Origin: Euphorbia lathyris
Taxonomy: Eukaryota > Streptophyta > Magnoliopsida > Malpighiales > Euphorbiaceae
Direction of reading: 5' to 3'
Assembly: GCF_963576675.1 (NCBI RefSeq)
Contig: NC_088913.1
Coordinates: 25,313,001-25,377,000 of the forward strand
DNA: 64,000 bases
Shown: piece by piece, positions 1 through 11,500 of the stretch
Layout of the letters: each line of letters opens with the position of its first letter
Position numbering within the stretch: position 1 is the first letter of the stretch
Notes under the pieces: model-generated
What the model was told of the DNA's origin: nothing
Seen by the model: only the letters and a program-made list of their open reading frames with translations
Databases searched by the model: none
Position numbers and translations under genes: made by a program

Positions 1-860
1 TTCTGATGCGTAACCTTACAAAAGAGAGAGACTAAATAGGAAAGTACTGCTGATGTGGCGGCAGTTACAATTTCCTACAGCTGTGAATAGTACAGCTGTT
101 ACAGCTGTAAAACATTACTAAAATAACAACTATTTAAGCAATCAAACACTAAATAACAAGATAAGTAACCACCCAAATAATATCTAAATTACTCCTTTTA
201 ATTACTCTAATAATCGTGACAGTGGATATAATTACAACTGACCTACCTTTATAGTTGTTACCAATCCCAACTTGAAACAGGCATATATTTATTACATGAC
301 TTGCAATTGCATATGAATTCCATTTTCACCTATAATAACCATGTTTCTTTGTCATGGAATAAGATTCAATAGATGTTCCAAACCAGTTATCAGAAGGAAA
401 ACATCAAACTATAAACATGTACAAGATAGAAAACCAAGAAAGACATAATTTGTTTTCTACATCAACCAGAATTCTCATTTAGAACAAGCTGCCATTTTAG
501 AAGTAATTCTTCAATGTCAGAATTACACAGCACCATTAGTCGCTAATCCAAATATAGGAAATATACTAGATGAGGTGCAGCTAATTCTTCAATTTTTGAA
601 TTCCAAACACAAATGACATAATCAATGGACCATGTATTCTAAAAAAAATATATGCTTATGCAATAAGTATTAATACATTAGAGTGAATCCTGTTTGATCA
701 TTATATTCCCTTTTTTATCATTATATTCAAATGTGTCATATTCCTACCTAAAACTTGTATAGGACAATTTCGTAAAGCTACAGGCTTCCTTATTAAAGGG
801 CAGGTCTAAACGCCATATTCTTTAAAAGAGGAGATCATGGATAATAATAAAAAAATACAG
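1..860. other. no gene recognised
   Basis: AT-rich intergenic sequence without a long ORF or recognisable repeat end. The downstream exon(s) of the minus-strand wound-induced protein remnants at 1058-1990 would be expected here if that gene were intact; I looked for the lysine-rich C-terminal part and did not find it. Confidence 0.4.
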
Positions 861-1057
861 AATCTAAATATCAGAATATCCAGACCGATTATGAAAAATA
901 AAAACCTAGATCTCAAGAACCATCAAACTTGCCAAATTTAGTACTTAAACTTAGCAACCACGCAATTGGAAAAAGAAAATTCATTATCCAGATTTTAGCA
1001 CATGCGTACGTTTTTTTCTTTATGCCTAGAAAAGAGTGAAAAGAGTAAAATAGACCT

Positions 1058-1129
1058 TTAATGGGAGACGCCGCAGCCGCCTTTCTGGCCGAGGAAAGAA
1101 CGCAGAGGAGAGTTGAGGTCGTAAATCAT
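1058..1129 (-). pseudogene. wound-induced basic protein N-terminal fragment, copy 1
   Basis: A 23-codon reading frame, too short for ordinary ORF calling, reads MIYDLNSPLRSFLGQKGG followed by five residues and a stop. This closely matches the N-terminus of the small plant wound-induced basic protein (known from bean as PR4, beginning MIYDVNSPLFRSFLSQKGG). The family protein is about 47-54 residues with a lysine-rich tail; here the reading frame stops at the point where that tail should begin and one residue (the F of LFRSF) is missing. No second exon was found at lower coordinates. I infer a truncated copy rather than a working gene. A degenerate repeat of the start (ATG ATT then stop) lies about 70 bp upstream at 1183-1199. 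Confidence 0.6.
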
Positions 1130-1836
1130 GGTGTTGAGTAGTTGCAGATGAACCCTACGTTTCCTCTTGTGCCGCTGCTTATGATGTCCTAAATCATGGC
1201 GTTGAGTAGTTGCAGATAAAGCCTAGGTTCATAGCAGTATAGAAGATAAGAAGAACTCTCAAAGAAATATTCAATTCGGAACAGATTTGAAGATGCTATA
1301 CCCATTACAGAACGAACAATCATGTCCAAAGAAACATGCATTGCTGACTAGAAAACCTTAGTTCATTCATACTAGACATCCAAAAATCCTAGCATTTTTC
1401 TAAAATTCTAAAACACCGTCCATCATTCTACCAATTATTTGTATCCAAAGGTGTTCAAAATCAAGACAATAAACATGCAGCAGAAATGGCTTAGGATAAA
1501 TCTTTATTAACCCAAAAGAAACAACCTCGAGCATGGAATAGTTATAATCGAATAGAGAGGCTCAAATCATGATTATAAATGTGAATAATACAGACTAACA
1601 AAAAAGATACATCTACCATAATCTCAAGGGACAATTATATAATACATAACAACCAGAATTCCGAGAATACCGATAATAAAACACATAATCTAAATATCAG
1701 AATATCCAGACTGATTATGAAAAATAAAAACCTAGATATCAAGAACCATCAAACTTGACAAATTAGGAAAAAGAAAAATCATTATGGTACGTTTTTTTCT
1801 TTATGCCTAGAAAAGAGAGAAAAGAGTAAAATAGAC

Positions 1837-1990
1837 CTTTAATCGGAGCCGCCCTGAGGAAAGAACGGAAGAGAGGAGAGTTGAGCAGTTGCAGATAAAC
1901 CCTAGGGTTTCCTCTTGGTGTTGACATCGTAAATCTTCTTATGGTGTTGACTGTCCTTTCTGGCTGAGGAAAGAACGGAGGAGAGGAGTA
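1837..1990 (-). pseudogene. wound-induced basic protein fragment, copy 2 (scrambled)
   Basis: Inside the second copy of the direct duplication the same exon is broken into pieces in different frames. On the minus strand one sees, in order, RSFLSQKG (frame 1), KIYDVNT, and NSPLFRSFL. The pieces keep residues of the family consensus that copy 1 has lost, such as the complete SPLFRSFL, but their order is wrong (the SFLSQKG piece comes before the start). This suggests local tandem duplication followed by rearrangement. An open frame spans 1763-2008 but does not read as the family protein in one frame, so I call it a pseudogene. Confidence 0.55.
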
Positions 1991-2088
1991 GTTGCAGATG
2001 AACCCCATCAGAAATCAGAAATAACAATAAAATCAAGGAGGGTCGGAGCCTATTTAATAAGCAAGGCTTTTGAGGGGCTCATCTTTGG

Positions 2089-2851
2089 GGGATTTTATAT
2101 TAGGAGCCAGGAGTTCCAACTCACGCAAAACACCTGCCACTCATCTTGTGACACTTGGACTCCATTTTTAATTAAAAAAAATTCAACGCAATAAATACCA
2201 TTTATCTCGGTCTCCATCAATCTCCACCAGCGATACCCACCGCCTCCACCTATCTTCACTGCCGGAATCAACCGATCTTCACCGTCGGAATCAAGTACTC
2301 ATTTGAAGTCTCTTATTTCCAAGAGAGAATCTGGTTTTCTAGGTTCCTATCTGATAGTCTTTTGTTAGAATCGAAAAATTTCATGTCTGCTGATGGTTGC
2401 AAATTGGACATATGGAGGAACCTAATAATTTTAATTTAATCATGGAGGAAGCTAATTTAATTTATTGTGTATGTTGTGGGAGACTTGGCCTAGAATGAAT
2501 TATAAATGGTTGGGTTGGAAAAGGAGGGTATATCTGTTGATGAAATTTGAAGGAAAGCATACATAATTTTTCTGAGTTCTGTAATTAGAGACTGATAAGG
2601 GTTGATTGATTCATTTGGAGAACACAATAGAGGTAGATAAATGGAAGACGAAAAACTGGAGAACGGCGGCGGCCATGAATATGGAAAGTGGAGATCGTGA
2701 AGAGATTGAGTTCTTTTTCTGCAAAAGTGTTTTAACTGATATTAATTGGATTGATTTTTTTTTTTTAATTAAAAATGGAGTACAGATGTCACAAGATGAG
2801 TGGAAGGTGTTTTGTGTGAGTTGGAACTCCCGGCTCCTAATATAAAATCCC
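2089..2851. mobile_element. Mutator-type non-autonomous element (763 bp) with long TIRs
   Basis: Both ends begin GGGATTTTATATTAGGAGCC when read inward, and the similarity continues for roughly 100 bp each side with few mismatches. The element is flanked by a perfect 9-bp direct repeat, catctttgg, at 2080-2088 and 2852-2860. Long terminal inverted repeats plus a 9-bp target duplication are the hallmark of Mutator-like elements. The interior (about 2200-2740) has no transposase. It holds a purine/pyrimidine-biased, GC-richer stretch that may be captured host DNA, but I cannot name the source. ORFs in this interval are chance frames through the repeat arms. Confidence 0.85.
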
Positions 2852-2934
2852 CATCTTTGGGCCTTGGAAACAAATAAGAAAATTGAAGGGAAAATTACAC
2901 AGAAATTCATCTTTTAAAAAACTAGTCAGAAATT

Positions 2935-3357
2935 AGGGTTGGGTTCTTCCTTTTCTGCGGAGCTCTGGGCTATTCTTACTGGAATCAATCTTGCTAAAAG
3001 GCTGGGTATTAAGAGGCTCTCTGTGGAGTCTGATAATTTGGAAGCAATCAAAATGATTTCTGAGAATCATTCTATGGGTCTTAACAATCGCAACCTCATC
3101 AAAGCTATTATAAGGCTTTGCTCCTCCTTTGAGTTCGTAGAGTTCAGACACATTTTTAGAGAGCAGAATCGTGTTGCTGATCGCTTGGCGGCGGCGGGCC
3201 ATGAAGGGACGTTAGGCATTACTACCCTTCCTGTTTCCCCTAGTTTCATCTCTCATCTTCTCTTAGAAGATAGGATTGGGGTTAGCTTCCCTAGGCTAAT
3301 TCCTGGGTAGTTTGTTGTTATTCGTTTTTCTTTTCCTTTTCTACCAAAAAAAAAAAA
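2935..3357 (+). mobile_element. 5'-truncated L1 LINE insertion with target duplication
   Basis: The segment ends in a 13-base A run and is bracketed by the direct repeat actagtcagaaatt at 2921-2934 and 3358-3371. That is the signature of target-primed reverse transcription followed by 5' truncation. Only the 3' end of ORF2 plus a short 3' UTR was copied. The flanks are themselves a short tandem repeat (agaaattcatcttttaaaaaacta), so the exact length of the duplication is uncertain by a few bases on the A side. Confidence 0.85.
2939..3310 (+). pseudogene. LINE ORF2 C-terminal RNase H domain, partial
   Basis: Reads as the RVT_3-type RNase H domain that ends plant L1 ORF2 proteins. Visible landmarks are ELWAI near residue 8 (catalytic Glu region), VESDNLEAIKMI near residue 40 (catalytic Asp) and the closing HIFREQNRVADRLAAAGH block. 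The first catalytic Asp (the NTDGA motif) is missing because of the 5' truncation, so it cannot be an active enzyme. There is no start codon of its own that makes biological sense. Confidence 0.8.
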
Positions 3358-3371
3358 ACTAGTCAGAAATT

Positions 3372-4931
3372 CATCTTTTAAAAAACTATTTACAACTATG
3401 TCAAGTAATAATTTTATATTGTATCAAACTAGTAAAATCAGTACTTTTAATATATTTTAAGGATTACAATTTATAAATAAAAAGTCTATAATATATTTTT
3501 TAGGGTTTATAATTTATGAATTAGAGTCTAGATTTTTTAAATTATGGTGTAAAATCATAATACATAGAGAATAATGACATATTAAGAATTAAGTTTGGTG
3601 ATATGATTTAGTTGTAATTTTGTACTTAATTATGATATTCATGTATTTGACCCAAAATTGAAATACAAGTTTTAATAACTTTGTAAAACTAATTTTTATT
3701 TCGTGTATATTTAATCTCAAATGTTTTTTTTTCTCATAACGTTTAAAATAGTACAATTTTCCCATTAAAGCTGGTAGTCAAAAGCAATTTTATCCTTAAT
3801 GGTGAAAACTTAGGTCAATTAGAAAAATTATTTTAATCCCAGCTGTTTTTTTTTCCCATAACATCTAAAATGATACAATCTTACTCATAACGTCTAAAAT
3901 AGTGCAATTTTTCCCTTAAAAATGGCAGTGAAGAACAACTTTACCTCTAAAGATGGCAAATTAGGTCAATTAGAGAAATTATTCATCAAATTATCTTCTC
4001 GATCATGAATTTTGTCGCCTACACTTCATATGTGTGTCAAATTTACTACTTCTTAGTAACAGATCACAAGCATATGATTAAACATGAATTTAAAAAAATA
4101 AATAAATTATAAAATAGTTATGACGGGTAACGGGTAACGGGTGTCGGGTACCTAGGGGTATCCTCATTACCCTAATATGTAATGGTCTTGATCTCATACC
4201 CGTCCCGTACCTTTTTATACAGGGTACAGGTAGTCCCATTAAGGTCGGATACCCGTGGGTACAGTACCTGTTGTCTATCCTACTAACGTTTACTGCCAGG
4301 AGCAATTTCACTCCTAACGTCTAAAATTATAGTAATTTACCTCTAATATTGGCAGCCAACAGAGATATCAATAGAAAGAATTAAACGAACTGAATTTAGA
4401 TACCCCTAAAAGAATTTCAAACCACATGAACCTATTAAAACGCATCAATTTTGCATTCAATATTAGACAATTTACCATTGCAGAAATGAGTTGCATAAAA
4501 TAAAAACAAAGCCGTTTCAAAAATTTAAGGAGATGAAGAGGAGTAGTGTGTACTTTGGATTGTTGTTTTTATCCTTTCGCCATGGATTAATGCAGAAAAT
4601 AAGGTGTGAGCGGGAGGAAACTCGCGTTTTATAAAACTATCCAAGAGCAATCTTTGTTGGCGATTATAGGTGCTGCCGCTGATGATCTATTACTAATTAG
4701 TGATAAAATGACACATATGTGAAATGTAAATCACAAGATTCATTACTAAGAAAACAGTTTGATGAATAATTTCTCAACTTGACCTCACTTATCAACGTTA
4801 GGAGTAAAATTGCCTTTGACTGCTAATATTAGGAGTAAAATTGAATAGTTTTTTACGTTCAAGATAATATTACTTCTGACCATAAACATTAACGATAATT
4901 TTGGACCATATCTTTTTTACATGATGCTTGT
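3372..4931. repeat. noncoding repeat unit, first tandem copy
   Basis: From about 3655 this region and 6110-7812 are collinear. Both start with aaatacaagttt...aactttgtaaaactaa and end with a run ending attcaattttatgatgata (here displaced to 5283-5300 by a LINE insertion). They contain many diverged forms of the words ggcagtcaagagcaatttta and taacgtctaaaat in both orientations, the same words that form the hairpin element at 24341-24776. No coding sequence seen. Confidence 0.6.
4118..4285 (-). mobile_element. fragment of a GGGTA-rich repeat (hAT-like)
   Basis: Read on the minus strand it begins taggatagacaacaggtac and is full of GGGTA/TACCC words. It aligns along its length with 32986-33170, which begins tagggatggcaacgggtac. 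It is absent from the parallel position in the second tandem unit near 6480, so it is an insertion. Assignment to a superfamily is tentative, based on the general look of such GGGTACCC-rich plant elements. Confidence 0.5.
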
Positions 4932-4950
4932 AAGTATAATTTGTTTTTAT

Positions 4951-5263
4951 GCTTATCTCACTGCAGGGACATGAATATAGCGAGTTCACACATCTTTCGT
5001 GAAGGTAACCAGGCGGCAGAGTCACTTGCAAAATTCGGCTCCACCTCAACGGGCATTACGTGGTGGCCCTCGGTGCCCCCCTTTTTGCTCGTCTTCAATT
5101 TTCAATGATCATTGTAACATTTTTCATATTCACATCTCCTAACTCTTTGTATCTATTCTTTATTTTTTATTATATAAGGGTTTGGAGGTTGTGAAGGCCT
5201 AGGGTGCCGACCTAGTCGGGATGTCAGGCTAACACACCTCCTCGTCCCAGATTCTTATAAAAA
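4951..5263 (+). mobile_element. second 5'-truncated L1 LINE insertion with target duplication
   Basis: Flanked by a perfect 19-bp direct repeat, aagtataatttgtttttat, at 4932-4950 and 5264-5282, with a short A tail before the right copy. The empty site is preserved in the second tandem unit near 7768-7790, which lacks this segment. The insert codes, from its first bases, for the end of an L1 RNase H domain (SSHIFREGNQAAESLAKFGS), followed by a stop at about 5106 and a 3' UTR. The 3' UTR shares words with the 3' end of the large LINE at 8.4 kb, such as a gcc-aacctag-ttgg-like block, so both are likely from one LINE clade. Confidence 0.85.
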
Positions 5264-5297
5264 AAGTATAATTTGTTTTTATTCAATTTTATGATGA

Positions 5298-6069
5298 TAA
5301 TTAGAGGCTTTAAGTTGAGCCGAAGTAAGACAGGATATGTAGAGTGTAAGTTTAGCGGCCATAGGAGTAGGGAGGCAAGTGACAATCACCCTAGATGGGA
5401 GAGTTGTTTAGGCATCGGATTGCTTCCGGTATTTAGGATCTATTATCCAAACGGATGGAGAAGTAGATGGAGATGTTGCTCATAGGATTAAATCTGGTTG
5501 GTCGAAGTGGAAGAGTGCTACATGTTTCCTTTGTGACCCCGGCATGCCTAATAGATTGAAGGGACAATTCTACTGCACGGCAATCAGACCAGTATTGTTA
5601 TATGGTACGGAGTGTTGGGCAGTGAAACACTGTCACATCCATAAGATGTCGGTGGCGGAGATGCGTATGTTGAGATGGATGTGTGGTCATACGAGAAAGC
5701 ATCGGGTGAGTAATGAAATAATTAGGACAAAAGTAGGGGTTACATCTATTGAGAATAAAATGAGAGAAAACCGACTAAGGTGGTTTGGCCATGTGGAACG
5801 TAGAGCGCTTGATGCGCCAGTTAGGAGGACCGAAGAGTGGCAAAGGGATGTAGTGGTGAGGGGTCGGGGAAGACCTAAGCAAACTTGGAGGAGGGTGATC
5901 GAGAGTGATATGAGTTTACTGGGAATTGAGGAAAATATGGTAGTGGATAGGACGGGGTGGAGGGAGCGAACTTGTGTCGCTAACACGACTTGATTTCACG
6001 GTTTTATATGATGGTTCATGCTAGCCGACCCCGAATCATTTCGGGATTAAGGCTTTGTTGTTGTTGTTG
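5298..6069 (+). mobile_element. RTE-type LINE 3' fragment
   Basis: The sequence ends in a short (ttg)n tract, as RTE-clade LINEs of plants do instead of poly-A. The coding part gives the conserved RTE C-terminal block (see the pseudogene at 5404-5993). The 5' end is truncated in the reverse transcriptase region and begins abruptly at about 5298, directly after the tandem-unit sequence ending gatgataatt. A clear target duplication was not found. Confidence 0.75.
5404..5993 (+). pseudogene. RTE LINE reverse transcriptase C-terminal region, frameshifted
   Basis: Around 5404-5545 one frame gives the FRYLGSIIQ-like and GEVDGDVAHRI-like blocks, then after a frame change 5544-5993 reads GTECWAVK, EMRMLRWMCGHTRK, ENRLRWFGHVERR and RGRGRPKQTWRRV. 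These are the standard landmarks after the polymerase domain of plant RTE/BovB-like ORFs. The catalytic YADD region and everything upstream is missing. It is a dead 3' fragment. Confidence 0.75.
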
Positions 6070-6694
6070 CATGCACCTTATAGTTACACCATATTCACCT
6101 TTCAATAAATAAATACAAGTTTCAGCAACTTTGTAAAACTAATTTTTATTTTGTGAGATCTCTAAAAATTATACATTTCCTTTATTTTAATCCTAACTGT
6201 GTTTTACCCATAACGTTTAAAATTATGCGATTTAATCCTTAAAGTTTGCAATCAAGAGCAATTTTACCCCCCTAACGGTGGCAAGTTAGTTCAATTGGAG
6301 AAATTATTCATCAAATTGACTTTCTCGACCATGAATCTTCTCATTTATAGTTCACATGTGCGTCAAATTTATTACTCGTTAGTAACAGATCACAAACATA
6401 TGATTATACGTGGATTTTTTTAAAAATAAATAAATTATACTGTATTTCTTACAAGTGGATTTTTTTAAAAATAAATAAATTATACTGTATTTCTTACAAG
6501 TTTGACAAAAAAAAAATTAAATATTAATCTACTATGGTATTATTAAATCACAAATATATGAAATCTTTTTTTTAGAATCAAAATATCTATTTTTTATAAT
6601 AATGTCTAAAATTGACCAAACTTGTCAACATTATGGAAAATTGCTCTTTCCTGCCAATATTAGGGGTAAAATTACACCATTTTAGAAGTATTAA

Positions 6695-7195
6695 GTCTAG
6701 TCCTATTTATTATTTTATAATCACGTTATAAGAATAAATTTTAGTTTTGTAGAATATTATCTAGTTTTGTGTTAGTTCACAAATATCTAAACTACATATT
6801 ATTTCATTTGCTATTAGATGAGTTCGATCACAAACATAATAAATGAGTAATAGACGTACTATTTGTAAATATCTTGTTTATTTAATCACGAGCTTTGCTT
6901 GTGAGCTTGTTTATGTACACAATTAAAGAGCTATTTGCGAGCAAACTTCATAAATATAATTAACGATTTACTCACACACAATTCATGGTTAGATAATTTT
7001 CTTAATGAACCAAGTTCAATAAGGATTTTGGGCGCGAAACAAGCTCGAAGCTTGACTCGAGCTCGTTTATTTTCTAATGAGTTGAGTCGAGTTTGAGCAA
7101 GACAACTCGGCTCGGGTTCGAGCTTGTTAATTTTATAGCGAACTGAGCTTAAGCAGGCTAAAGCTCGACTCGACTCGATTACAGCCCTAACCCCT
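6695..7195 (-). mobile_element. GCTCGAG-rich non-autonomous element (hAT-like)
   Basis: Read on the minus strand the segment begins near tagggctgtaatcgagtcga and contains repeated gctcga / tcgagc words (agcttgactcgagctcgttt around 7050), a look shared by a common class of plant non-autonomous DNA elements. It is absent from the parallel unit at 3.7-4.9 kb, so it is an insertion. The left boundary near 6695 is approximate. Confidence 0.45.
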
Positions 7196-7472
7196 AACGC
7201 ATACTATCAGGAGCAATTTCAGTCCTAACGTCTAAAATTGTACTAATTTACCTCAAACTTTGGCAGCCAAGAGCAATTTTACCCGTAACATTGGCAAGTT
7301 GAGCCAATTTTAGATATCACTAAAACACATATATTTTGTTTCTTGTTCTGTACTAATTGCATATCATCTTTAAAAAAAACCATACTTTTTATAATTTAAT
7401 AGTAGAATTGGAGATTAATATTTTTAAATGCGGCAATTTATTTGAATTTTTTTGTCCAACTCGTACAAAATC

Positions 7473-7474
<2 letters not shown>

Positions 7475-7502
<28 letters not shown>
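7475..7502. repeat. (AT)n microsatellite
   Basis: An uninterrupted run of about 13 AT units. Confidence 0.95.
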
Positions 7503-7503
<1 letters not shown>

Positions 7504-8521
7504 CATGTCTAATTACATGTTTCTGATTTGTTACTAATTAGTGATAAAATAACACATATGTGAAGTGTAGGTCTCAATATTCACGACTGAGAAAATAGTT
7601 TGATGAATTATTTCTCAAATTGACCCAACTTATCAACGACATGGGTAAAATTGTCATTGGCTGCCAACATTAGGAGCAAAAGTGCATAATTCTTTACGTT
7701 AAAGATAAAATTACTTCTGGCCGCAAATGTTAACGATAATTTTGGATCTTATTTTTTTTATATGATGTTTATTAGTATAATTTTTTTTATTCAATTTTAT
7801 GATGATAATTGGAACCATCGTAAATTCGAGATCATTTATTACTTGAATTTCTACGTATATTAGAAATTTTTTTATTGCAATAAAATTTTATATTTATTTG
7901 AATGAAATAACCTTTGAAATTCAAAATATACATTGTTTGGTTAAATATGGTACTGAAATTTTTAGGCGGCTGTCTGGACCGATTCTTATGGAAGATAAAT
8001 AAGGAAGAAATTATGTGTTGATAATTTAACTGAGGTGCCCAATACAATAAACACATTGCCAATTCCCGATCACGTGAAACCATATTTACTTTCACATATA
8101 CAATATTGAAAAAGTTAGTTATTTTAATCCTTATTTTATTTTACATTGTCATTAGATGTTATATTTTTTAATTTTCATATCTTTTTCGTTACTATATACT
8201 TTAATATATTTCTAGGTATTTGGAAGGAAAAAAATAGCATGACATATTAATAGTATAACTTGTTAATAATATATTTTTATATGAGAATAATTTATTTTGT
8301 TTATACTTTTTACAAAAAAGACAATAAAAAAACCATAAAAAAAACTCCTAATGGATACTAGGATTTTTTTAACTAAAAGGCTGGGACGCGAAGGAGAGGT
8401 CGGGCATCCCAACTAGGTTGGCATCCCCAACACAAACCAACAACCCGAATATTATTAATAAGAATAGAAAAAATATACAAGGAAATAGGAGAGGAGCGAA
8501 AAGAAAGAAAGAAAAAACAAA

Positions 8522-11500
8522 TTAAAGAAAACGAAGATGTGCTAAACCACAAATGTCATTAAACACCAAAGATTGGCAGAAGTAGGGAGCAGACGACCAC
8601 CACACAATCGAAGAAGCCGACTTGCCAAAGCTTGCAAGCCTATCCGCCGCCTGATTACCCTCCCTGAAAATGTGCGTTACACGGCAATTCATAGCGGAGA
8701 CACGAGATAAGCATCTGCACCAGTCCTGTTTAACTATCCAGGGACATCAGCAGAATTTGCAACAAGTAAATTAACAGCATAAAGAGAATCTGATTCGATC
8801 CAGAGACAATGCCAATCCCTTTCCCATGCCGTATCCACGGCAAAAATAATAGCTGATAACTCCGCAACATGCGCATATGTGTTGGGGATTGGAAAGGCGA
8901 AGCAACCCTTGACGAAACCCCTGCAATTTCTGAAAATGCCTCCTGCACCACCCATTCCAGGCGCACCAGATACGGCTCCGTCCGTATTAACTTTTGTCCA
9001 ACCTGAAATTGGACGCAGCCAACGCACCAACAGGAAATCCGGAGCTGGCAGCGGGCGTTCTCCTGGGCGGAACTCGCGGAGAAGGACGCGTAGACGCCGT
9101 TGTAACGTTTGGATCGAAGGCAACTCATCTTCAAATACAACAGAGTTCCTAGACTTCCAAATAAACCAGAGGGTGGTGACAACCGCGTGGTTCCAGCTTA
9201 AACGTAGGCCCCGATTCCGACGCACAGCCCGCACCGACGTGAAAAACTCATCAAAAGTCATACCACGACAGCAAAGCACACCGAACATGCTAAAAACCAT
9301 AAGCCAGAGATTTGTAGCAACCGGGCAGACAACAAATAGGTGGTCAGTTGTTTCAACATTGCTCTTACACATCTCACACCTTGAGGCAAACTGAAAACCG
9401 CACCCTTGGATGTTAGTCTGAACTGAAATACGCTTATGGATGACAAGCCAGCAGACAGACGATCGTCTAGGGGGAATAGACGCGTTCCATAGGAACCTAT
9501 GCCAATCACCAGGTGTAGCAGTTCGGAGTGAACTGTAAAGTTCACGCACCGTAAGTTTGCCTGAAGCTGATGGTTTCCATACACAGGTGTCCTGACCCTC
9601 AAGGTTCTGCTCAATCCGCCTGATATTGCATTGAATATGCGCAGGGAGCCGATGTAAATTAGACCAATCATTATCAGTTCGGAAGCTGCTGATCGGTTCA
9701 AAGAGGTTACGCTGAACCTTAATCGGTATATCAAACTGATCAGAAACCGTCGGGGATATCCAGAGGCCTGTCCAAAAATTCAGCGAAGAGTTACTCCCGA
9801 ACCACCAAACCGTCTCCCGTCTAATCTGCACAATAGTGTCTCGCGTAGAAGACCAAATTGCAGAATTTAGAATATATTTTCTAGGAATCCATGAATGCTC
9901 GAAGAATCTCGATCTCAGCAAGGTGGGAATGAAAGAATTATTCTGTATTAAATCCCAACTAAATTTCCCGATCAAAGCAGAGTTGAAGGATTTGAACTCC
10001 TTGATGCCTAAGCCCCCCTCATTCAGTCTATTGCAGCAAGTTTTCCACGAGACAGTAATCAGCTTTCGTGTGTCCCTGTCACCCGTCCAGAGGAAATTTC
10101 TGATAGCTTTGTTGATTTTGGAGAGAAGAGAAGCAGGCCATTTATATATCAGAAAAGAGTGAACCAAGGCACCTGTCAGAACTGCTTTGATAAGCGTGAG
10201 GCGGCCTGCAAAGGAGAGAGTCTTTCCCCACCAAAGACTGAAATTGGCAAGGAATTTGTCCATCAGAGGCTGCAGAAAACGATTTTTTGGCGCGCCTTGG
10301 AACAGAGGAACGCCCAGATAGGGAAAAGGAAGAGAAGCTTGCCTTATTCCCAAAATATTCAAAAGCCTGCTTCGCCTTTGATTGCTGATATAATTCCCAA
10401 AAATGGCTTCCAATTTCTCCCAATTTACCGATTGACCCGAAATAGAAGCATAAAACTCAAAAAGCTCCCGAATACAGCGCATATTGCTAACTGTAGCTCT
10501 CCCAAACAACATCATATCATCCGCATACAGAAGGTGCGATGGAAAGTTGGAAGTCCCCGTGTAACTCATCGGGACATATTTTCTTTCCCTCACAAGGCCG
10601 GCCATCCAATGGCTGAAGAAGTCCTCAGCTAACCCAAAAAGAATAGGCGAAAGCGGGTCGCCTTGCCTCACACCGCGAGAACAAGCAAAATAGCCCTTAC
10701 TACCCCCACTGAAGGCAATAGAGATTCGAGCAGATCGAAGAATTTCAAGGATCCAATTTCTGAACTGTAAGGAGAAACCAAAAGCCTCAAGCACAGATAG
10801 CATAAAGTTCCAGTCCAGGGTATCAAAAGCCTTCTTAATATCCATTTTTAGAGCCATATTCCCGCCAAAGCACTTCTTTTCCAACATATTTATTCCTTCA
10901 GAAGCCGCTGCAATATAGTGATGAATGCTTCGACCATGAATGAACCCAAATTGGTTTTCTGACACAATCCCCGCGGCAATTGGCGATAGTCTATCTGACA
11001 GAATTTTGGAGATTATTTTATAGCTGAAGTTCCCCATAGCAATGGGCCTAAAATGGTGAATTTCATTAGCATTGTCAACTTTTGGAAGAAGCGCCATGAT
11101 GCTAGAATTCATGCCAGGCATAATGTAGCTCGTGTCAAAAAATCCTTTAACCATGTTACACACATCATTGCCGATAATTCCCTAGAAATACTGATAAAAC
11201 ACTCCTCCATACCCATCCGGGCCAGGAGAACTATCGCGGCTCATGGCGAAGACAGTAGACTTAATATCATCATCGGAAGGCCGACGCAAAAGTTCACCGT
11301 TGGCTTCGTCAGAGATGCATGGATGGACTACAGTTGCGACGGTAGCAAGGTCAATACTAAGCCGATCCCCAGTGAATAAAGAGAATAGTAGTCAATAGCA
11401 TGCTGAGCAATAGTATTCTCATCAGAAGTTAAAACCCCATCAATACTCAAGCTATCCAGGGAAGAGTGAACCTTTTTATTTTTGATAGAACGATGAAAAA

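Larger units (their letters stand above)
861..2000. repeat. direct duplication of about 0.3-0.4 kb, two copies 826 bp apart
   Basis: The stretch starting at 861 and the stretch starting at 1687 share a long similar run (both begin aatctaaatatcagaatatc), then diverge by small deletions. Both end in the pieces of wound-induced protein exon described separately. The copies sit head to tail with about 460 bp of unique sequence between them. Within each copy the short word gttgagtagttgcagat recurs, so the ends have also been locally shuffled. Confidence 0.75.
6110..7812. repeat. noncoding repeat unit, second tandem copy
   Basis: Collinear with 3655-4950 plus 5283-5300, about 2.5 kb downstream. 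It carries the same mixture of forward and inverted ggcagccaagagcaatttta words, with inverted forms at 6600-6700 and 7500-7700, and keeps the site into which the LINE at 4951 inserted in the other copy empty. A third, partial copy is recognisable around 14090-14640. Contains no gene. Confidence 0.6.

Noticed and set aside
5687..5986. 99-codon minus-strand frame
   Set aside because: Antisense shadow of the RTE LINE coding region.
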